Assembly (NCBI GenBank): GCA_963722495.1
Contig: CAVRND010000021.1
Span: forward strand, 124,001-188,000
Source: Hyphomicrobium_A sp963722495
GTDB taxonomy: Bacteria; Pseudomonadota; Alphaproteobacteria; Rhizobiales; Hyphomicrobiaceae
Direction: 5' to 3'
Length of the DNA stretch: 64,000 nucleotides
In this document: positions 59,504 to 64,000 of the stretch, piece by piece
Position numbering within the stretch: position 1 is the first letter of the stretch
Layout of the letters: the number at the start of each line of letters is the position of its first letter
Position numbers and translations under genes: made by a program
Notes under the pieces: model-generated
The model's database searches: none
Seen by the model: only the letters and a program-made list of their open reading frames with translations
Told to the model about the DNA's origin: nothing

Positions 59504-61050
59504 AGGCTGTGGAAAAACCGTCGGGAAGCCGCAACGCCTGGCGCATGATCTTGCCGTTGGCGGTGCGCGGCAGCGCCTCGACGAACACGATGGCGCGCGG
59601 GCGTTTGTAGGCGGCAAGGCGCTCGGCCGCGAAGCGTTCGATGTTTCCGGCATCTGCATTGGTGCCGGCATGAGGGACAACGAAGGCTGCAATGATCGTG
59701 ACGTCGGCGCGCACGCGCACTTCGGCACAGGCGACCTCGGCGACTGAAGGATGTTCGGCCAGCGCCGCCTCCACCTCCAGCGGCGACACGCGGTAACCGA
59801 GCGCCTTCATCAGGTCGTTGGCACGGCCCCGATGGAACACGTAGCCCTCAGCATCGATGACGGCGAGATCGCCGCCGACGAACCAGTCGCCCTGGTAGAC
59901 CAGCGCCTCCTCTTGCGGCCGCTTCCAGTAGCCGAGCATCAGCCCCGGGTCGGAGCGGTGCACGGCGAGCAGCCCTTCGGTGCCGGCCGGAAAGGGATCA
60001 TTGCCACCGTCGATCGGCAGCACGGCGACGCGGCGGCCAGGCTGCGCCTTGCCGACGGCGCCGGACTTGCGCGGCACGCCGGGGCCCGACGACACGTAGG
60101 TGGAAATTTCGCTCATGCCGAGCGCTTCATAGAGCGGGCGCCCGGTGCGCGATTCCCACTCGTCGAAGAGGCCGGGTGGCGGCGTCTCGCCGGCCATGAG
60201 TCCGTGCCGCAGGGCGCCGAGATCGTCGCGCGTGGGATTGGCGTATTTCAGCATCTGGCGATAGACGCCAGGAACGCCGGCGAACAGCGTCGCGCCCGTT
60301 TCCGCGATGAGGCGCGGCCACAGCGCGGGATCCTTGTCGCCGGTGTAGATGATCGACGTGGCGCCGTTGGCCCACGGATCGGTAAGGCCGGTGCCGAGCG
60401 TGAATGTCCAGTTGAAGGCGCCGGCGTGCAGCATGCGGTCGTCCGGCCCGATGCCGTACCAGCCCTGATACATCGGGCTGCGACCGAAGGCTGAGCGCTG
60501 TGCGTGCAGGACGCCCTTTGGCGATGCCGTAGTGCCGGAGGTGTAGATCGAGAAAGGCGGGATCGTCGGCGAGGGTGTCGGCGTACACTGCGCGTGGGGC
60601 TTCGCGCAGCATGCGCGCGATGTCGTCGGCATCGAAGACGCGGACGCCTGACGGAACATTGCTCAAACCGAGATCGCCACTAATCACGATCGCTTCGGCG
60701 CCGCTATCCTCGATGAGGAACTGCACTTCGCGGCTGGTGAGTTGCGGCGAGGTCGGCAGCGGTACGAAGCCGCCTGCTATGGCGCCAAAGAAGACCAGCG
60801 CGTAGGTGCTCGTGTTCTCCAGACGGATGAGAATGCGGGCACCCGGCGTGAGACCCGCGGCTTGCAGGCCGCCGGCAATGCGCACCACCGCGTCCTCGAT
60901 CTGCGCGAAGGTCCACGTTTCCACCGGCACGCTGCCAGGCTCGGACATGACGAGCAACGCCGGATGCTGTGGTCGCGCCGCCGCGGCCCGGCCGACGACA
61001 TAGGCCGCCATGTTAAACCGTCGGGGTAGCGCGTCTTCGGCGTCCGTCAT
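59502..61050 (-). CDS. acyl-CoA synthetase (AMP-forming), frame broken
   Basis: This ANL-superfamily ligase has about 516 residues and activates a carboxylic acid with ATP and CoA. Motifs: TWTFAQIEDAVVRIAGGLQ in the N-domain, A3 SIYTSGTTASPKGVLHAQRS, RPLYEALGMSEISTYVSSGP (A5 region), GDLAVIDAEGYVFHRGRAND, the hinge LMKALGYRVSPLEVEAALAE, and the A10 lysine PRTANGKIMRQAL. The closest named type by sequence look is benzoate/acetate-CoA ligase-like; the substrate is not decided. Frame changes near 60560 and 60530. ATG 61050 overlaps the stop of the upstream ABC binding-protein gene (ATGA), so the two are coupled. The stop TAG lies within the end of the hairpin element copy B. Confidence 0.88.
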
Positions 61051-62840
61051 TTCGTGTCCGCGGCCCACCAGCTGTCGACGTTGTAGCCGAACAGCGGCGT
61101 CTTTTCCGGATGCTGCAGCCGCGTCCAGAAGGCGACCCATTGCTTCGGGATGAAGAACAGCGGGATCACATAGTCGCCCGACAGCAGCACGCGGTCGAGC
61201 GCGCGCACGGCAGAGACGAAATCCTCTTCGGTCTTCGCCGCCAGCATCGCCTGAATCATCGCGTCCGCGGCCGGGTTCTCGACACCGGCGAAGTTATAAG
61301 TGCCCTGCGTCTTCGCCGCTGCCGCCGACCAGCGGAACAGCTGCTCGTTGCCGGGCGACAGAGAGGAGTCCCAGGTGTTCTGGATCATGTCGTAGTCGTA
61401 GCTCGTCAATCGCTGCTGATATTGCGCACCGTCGACGACGCGAAGCTTCACCTTGATGCCGAGACGCTCCACGTCGCGCGCAAAGGACAAAAGCAGTCCC
61501 TCCTGCGAGGCCGACGAAGCGAGAATCTCGAACTCGAGCTGTCGGCCATTCCTGGCGTTGACCAGCTGACCGCCGCGCAGCTCGTAGCCCGCCTCCTGAA
61601 GCAGGCGAAACGCCTTCTCTTGATTCTCGCGGCTGCGGCCCGAGCCGTCGGTCGACGGAAAGCGATAGGTTCCCTCCATGATCGCCGGCTTCACTGCCCC
61701 GGCGAACGGTGTCAGCAACTCGCGCTCGTGCGCATCGGCGGGCCGGCCGGCGGATGCCAGGATCGAACGCTCGAAGTAGCTCTGCGTGCGACTGTAGAGG
61801 CCGGCGTAAAGCGTGCGGTTGATCCATTCGAAGTCGAAGAGGTAGATCAGCGCCTCGCGAACACGGGCATCCGAGAACGCGCTGCGCCGCGTGTTGAAGA
61901 CGAGCCCCGTCATGCCGGCCGGAAGGCCGATCTCGAACTCGCGCTTCACCGCGCGTCCATCGCGCATGGCGGGAAAGTCGTAGCCGTTGGCCCAACGGCG
62001 CGGGTCCGCCTCCGGCCACAGGTCGATCTGACCCGACTTGAAGGCGTCGAACATCACCGAGCCTTCGCGGAAGTAGTCGAAACGGATCTCATCGAAGTTA
62101 TAGCGGCCACGGTTGACCGGCAGATCGCGACCCCAATAGTTTTCATCGCGCACGAGGGTGACCGAGCGGCCGGCATCGACCTTGCCGACCCGGTAGGGGC
62201 CGGAGCCTACGGGGAATTGCAGGCCCGTGTTCTCAAACGTGTCCGGGTTGATGGCGTGCTTGGGAAGCACCGGCATGAGACCGATGATCAGCGGGACCTC
62301 GCGGTCGCCGGCCGCATCGAACGTGAAACGAACGGCGTGATCCGACAGGCGCTCGGTCTTGGCGACCTTGGCGTAGTACGTGCGGTGATTGGGGCGGCCC
62401 TTCTCCTTCAGGAGCTGCAAGGAGAAGATGACGTCGTCGGCGGTGATCGGTGTGCCGTCGGAGAAGCGCGCTCTGGGGTTGAGATGGAAGGTGACCGAGG
62501 AGCGGTCCTCCGGCACCTCGACTGTCTCGGCGATGAGACCGTAGAGCGTGAACGGCTCGTCGAGCCCCCGCGCCATGAGGGTTTCGATCGTGAAGTCGCG
62601 GATGCCATTGGCGGCGACGCCCTTGATGATAAGTGGATTGAGGCTGTCGAAGGATCCGAATGCGCCGAGCACGAGCCGGCCGCCCTTCGGCGCGTCCGGA
62701 TTGACGTAAGAGAAATGCGTGAAGCCCGGCGGCTCTTTGGGTGCGCCGTAGAGTGCGATCCCGTGCGCTGGCTCGGCGTGAGCGTCGGGAAGAAAAAGCA
62801 GCAGGCCGAGTGTAACGGCAGCGATCAGCTTGTGCAGCAT
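61047..62840 (-). CDS. ABC transporter substrate-binding protein, peptide type (family 5)
   Basis: The intact 597-residue periplasmic binding protein is of the DppA/OppA class, close to YejA-type microcin/peptide-binding proteins by the start GIALYGAPKEPPGFTHFSYV. The signal peptide is MLHKLIAAVTLGLLLFLPDAHA, with ATG 62840. Family-5 features include LGAFGSFDSLNPLIIKGVAA, VTFHLNPRARFSDGTPITAD, GSGPYRVGKVDAGRSVTLV, NYWGRDLPVNRGRYNFDEI, and FNTRRSAFSDARVREALIYL. No permease or ATPase gene lies in the window. The only neighbour in its transcript is the acyl-CoA synthetase, whose start overlaps its stop. Confidence 0.92.
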   Translation of the reverse strand: MLHKLIAAVTLGLLLFLPDAHAEPAHGIALYGAPKEPPGFTHFSYVNPDAPKGGRLVLGAFGSFDSLNPLIIKGVAANGIRDFTIETLMARGLDEPFTLYGLIAETVEVPEDRSSVTFHLNPRARFSDGTPITADDVIFSLQLLKEKGRPNHRTYYAKVAKTERLSDHAVRFTFDAAGDREVPLIIGLMPVLPKHAINPDTFENTGLQFPVGSGPYRVGKVDAGRSVTLVRDENYWGRDLPVNRGRYNFDEIRFDYFREGSVMFDAFKSGQIDLWPEADPRRWANGYDFPAMRDGRAVKREFEIGLPAGMTGLVFNTRRSAFSDARVREALIYLFDFEWINRTLYAGLYSRTQSYFERSILASAGRPADAHERELLTPFAGAVKPAIMEGTYRFPSTDGSGRSRENQEKAFRLLQEAGYELRGGQLVNARNGRQLEFEILASSASQEGLLLSFARDVERLGIKVKLRVVDGAQYQQRLTSYDYDMIQNTWDSSLSPGNEQLFRWSAAAAKTQGTYNFAGVENPAADAMIQAMLAAKTEEDFVSAVRALDRVLLSGDYVIPLFFIPKQWVAFWTRLQHPEKTPLFGYNVDSWWAADTK

Positions 62841-63150
62841 TCGGGCTCCAGGGGCCTGCCCGCTTTTGCGGCGACTTGGCGATTTGTGCCGTATTATCAC
62901 ACGTTAGCAGCTCGGCTACGGCGAGCATTACGAGACTTGGGCAACGCTCGGCGTTGCGTCTTTGCCACGATGCACGAACGCGATCGCGCGATCACACATG
63001 ACCCATTTATGCGGCCACGGGATTGCCGTAATCCGGGCCTTACTGCCCCCTCGATGAGCGCCGAGGGGCGTCATATGGGGCGCGCAATTCGTGCTCGCCC
63101 CCCGAGGGGTGAGCTGGCCGGACCAGCTCTCTAAGAAAGGTTTGTATTCC
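62841..63150. other. divergent promoter region with two hairpins in the IalB leader
   Basis: The region holds the promoters of the leftward binding-protein gene and of the rightward IalB gene. Two hairpins precede the latter: CCCCTCG/CGAGGGG (63047-63068) and a GCTC.CCCC/GGGG.GAGC structure near 63093-63115. They could form a structured 5' leader. Confidence 0.45.
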
Positions 63151-64000
63151 ATGACAAATAACGTTGCGCACCTCCTGGACAAGGGGCGGAGCGTCCGCGG
63201 GGCTGCGGCCATGTGTGCCGCCCTCGGGTTGGTCGCCCTGATCGCAGGCACGCCGGCGTCGGCGCAGACCGCCGCTCCGGCTCCGAAGGCTCCGGCCGCC
63301 GCTCCCGCCGCCAAAGCTCCGGCCGGTGCACCAGCCGCTAAGGCCGGTGCCGCTGCCGCCAACAAGAGCGCATGGGTCAAGCTGTGCGAGAAGGCGCCCT
63401 TCAATACGAAGGACAAGGACGGCAAGGACGTCAAGAACGAGAAGAACATCTGCCTGACGCATCATGAGCGCCTCGACGGCAACACGGGCATGGTGATGGT
63501 GTCGGCCGCGATCCGCGAGATCGAAGGCAACGACAAGAAGAGCATGATGGTGATGGTGCCGCTCGGCATGGCTCTGCCGCCGGGTCTGCGCGCTGCGGTC
63601 TACACCAAGGAGCAGTGGGCGCAGGCTGCCAAGAACGAGAAGATCGACGAGAAGACCTTGAAGCCGCTCTCGCTCAAGTACTCGCTGTGCCACGCCGCCG
63701 GCTGCACCGCCGAGGTCGAGGCGACGGCCGAAATCATCGAGCAGATGAAGACGGGCGGCGGCATCATGGTCATCGCCATGAACGCCGGCGCGCAGCCGAT
63801 CGGTTTCCCCGTGCCGCTCGACGGTTTCGTCGAGGCCTATGCCGGCAAGCCGGTCGACAACAAGGAATATGCCAAGGCCCGCGGTCAGCTGATGGCGCAG
63901 ATCCGCGAGCGTCAGCAGGCGGCCCTGGAGAAGTACAAGGCCGACCAGATGAAGAACCTGCCGCCGCAGCCGCCCGGCGCCGCTGGCGCCGCCCCGGCCG
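63151..64000 (+). CDS. invasion-associated locus B (IalB) family protein, continues beyond the window
   Basis: The frame is open from ATG 63151 to the end of the window (283 codons), so the C-terminus is missing. The signal peptide is AMCAALGLVALIAGTPASAQ, followed by an Ala/Pro/Lys-rich low-complexity linker (APKAPAAAPAAKAPAGAPAA). The IalB domain follows with its paired cysteines: WVKLCEKAPFNTKDKDGKDV, EKNICLTHHERLDGNTGMVM, MVMVPLGMALPPGLRAAVYT, KYSLCHAAGCTAEVEATAEI and MVIAMNAGAQPIGFPVPLDG. IalB of Bartonella is linked to host-cell invasion, but the family is widespread in non-pathogenic Hyphomicrobiales. The end (LPPQPPGAAGAAPA) looks close to the natural C-terminus. Confidence 0.88.
   Translation, partial: MTNNVAHLLDKGRSVRGAAAMCAALGLVALIAGTPASAQTAAPAPKAPAAAPAAKAPAGAPAAKAGAAAANKSAWVKLCEKAPFNTKDKDGKDVKNEKNICLTHHERLDGNTGMVMVSAAIREIEGNDKKSMMVMVPLGMALPPGLRAAVYTKEQWAQAAKNEKIDEKTLKPLSLKYSLCHAAGCTAEVEATAEIIEQMKTGGGIMVIAMNAGAQPIGFPVPLDGFVEAYAGKPVDNKEYAKARGQLMAQIRERQQAALEKYKADQMKNLPPQPPGAAGAAPA

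Noticed and set aside
61110..63134. 674-residue open frame on the plus strand
   Set aside because: It is antisense to the intact, family-typical ABC binding-protein gene. The low-complexity composition is that of a shadow frame.

Overview
The window is a high-GC chromosomal segment with densely packed genes on both strands. Gene content and order point to an alphaproteobacterium of the order Hyphomicrobiales (Rhizobiales): miaA-ilvB-ilvN-ilvC, recG-sdhE-mfd, Omp25-like beta-barrel proteins, an IalB-family protein, SPOR-domain proteins and PilZ. Family-level placement (Hyphomicrobium/Rhodoplanes-like) is only a guess. No rRNA, CRISPR array, prophage or complete insertion sequence was seen. One tRNA gene, tRNA-Lys(CTT), is present.

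A feature of the whole window is that many strongly conserved genes (ilvB, ilvC, leuA, asnB, glk, recG, mfd, glmS, epmA and others) are broken by single-base insertions or, less often, deletions, while the conserved protein continues in another frame. This looks like an uncorrected consensus rather than decay, so I annotate such genes as whole CDSs spanning the frame changes.

Layout. 1-5.4 kb: miaA and the branched-chain amino acid genes ilvB, a secreted protein, ilvN and ilvC, then a small Cys-rich secreted peptide. 5.9-8.5 kb: NUDIX hydrolase, PhzF-like protein, methyltransferase. 8.8-12.1 kb: leuA behind a Leu-rich leader peptide and hairpin, a lone mreB, and a PilZ protein. 12.4-21.8 kb: tRNA-Lys, a tiny basic protein, a SPOR protein, a ~1,500-residue secreted mosaic repeat protein, a SemiSWEET-like protein, an SH3 protein and a REC-GGDEF diguanylate cyclase. 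22.2-28.3 kb: a compact biosynthetic-looking operon (GNAT-like, AsnB amidotransferase, acyl carrier protein, acyl-AMP ligase, NadE-like ligase). 28.3-33.3 kb: CBS protein, glucokinase, an outer-membrane protein and a molybdopterin oxidoreductase. 33.4-38.5 kb: the elongation factor P modification set (epmB, epmA, efp) with an Omp25-like gene and an SDR/ArsR pair among them. 38.8-46.8 kb: LprI-like protein, a double beta-barrel protein, a possible papain-fold protein, an ABM protein, malonyl-CoA decarboxylase, two tandem zinc metallopeptidases and a SPOR protein. 47.2-50.5 kb: glmU-glmS for UDP-GlcNAc. 50.6-59.2 kb: SPOR protein, DUF502 protein, recG, sdhE, mfd and a small membrane protein. 59.5-64 kb: acyl-CoA ligase coupled to a peptide-type ABC binding protein, and an IalB-family protein running off the end.

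The most notable items are the 22.2-28.3 kb operon, a ~165-bp double-hairpin dispersed element present twice (38525-38689 and 59340-59503) with its CTAG end on a neighbour's stop codon both times, the leuA leader, and the mosaic repeat protein.
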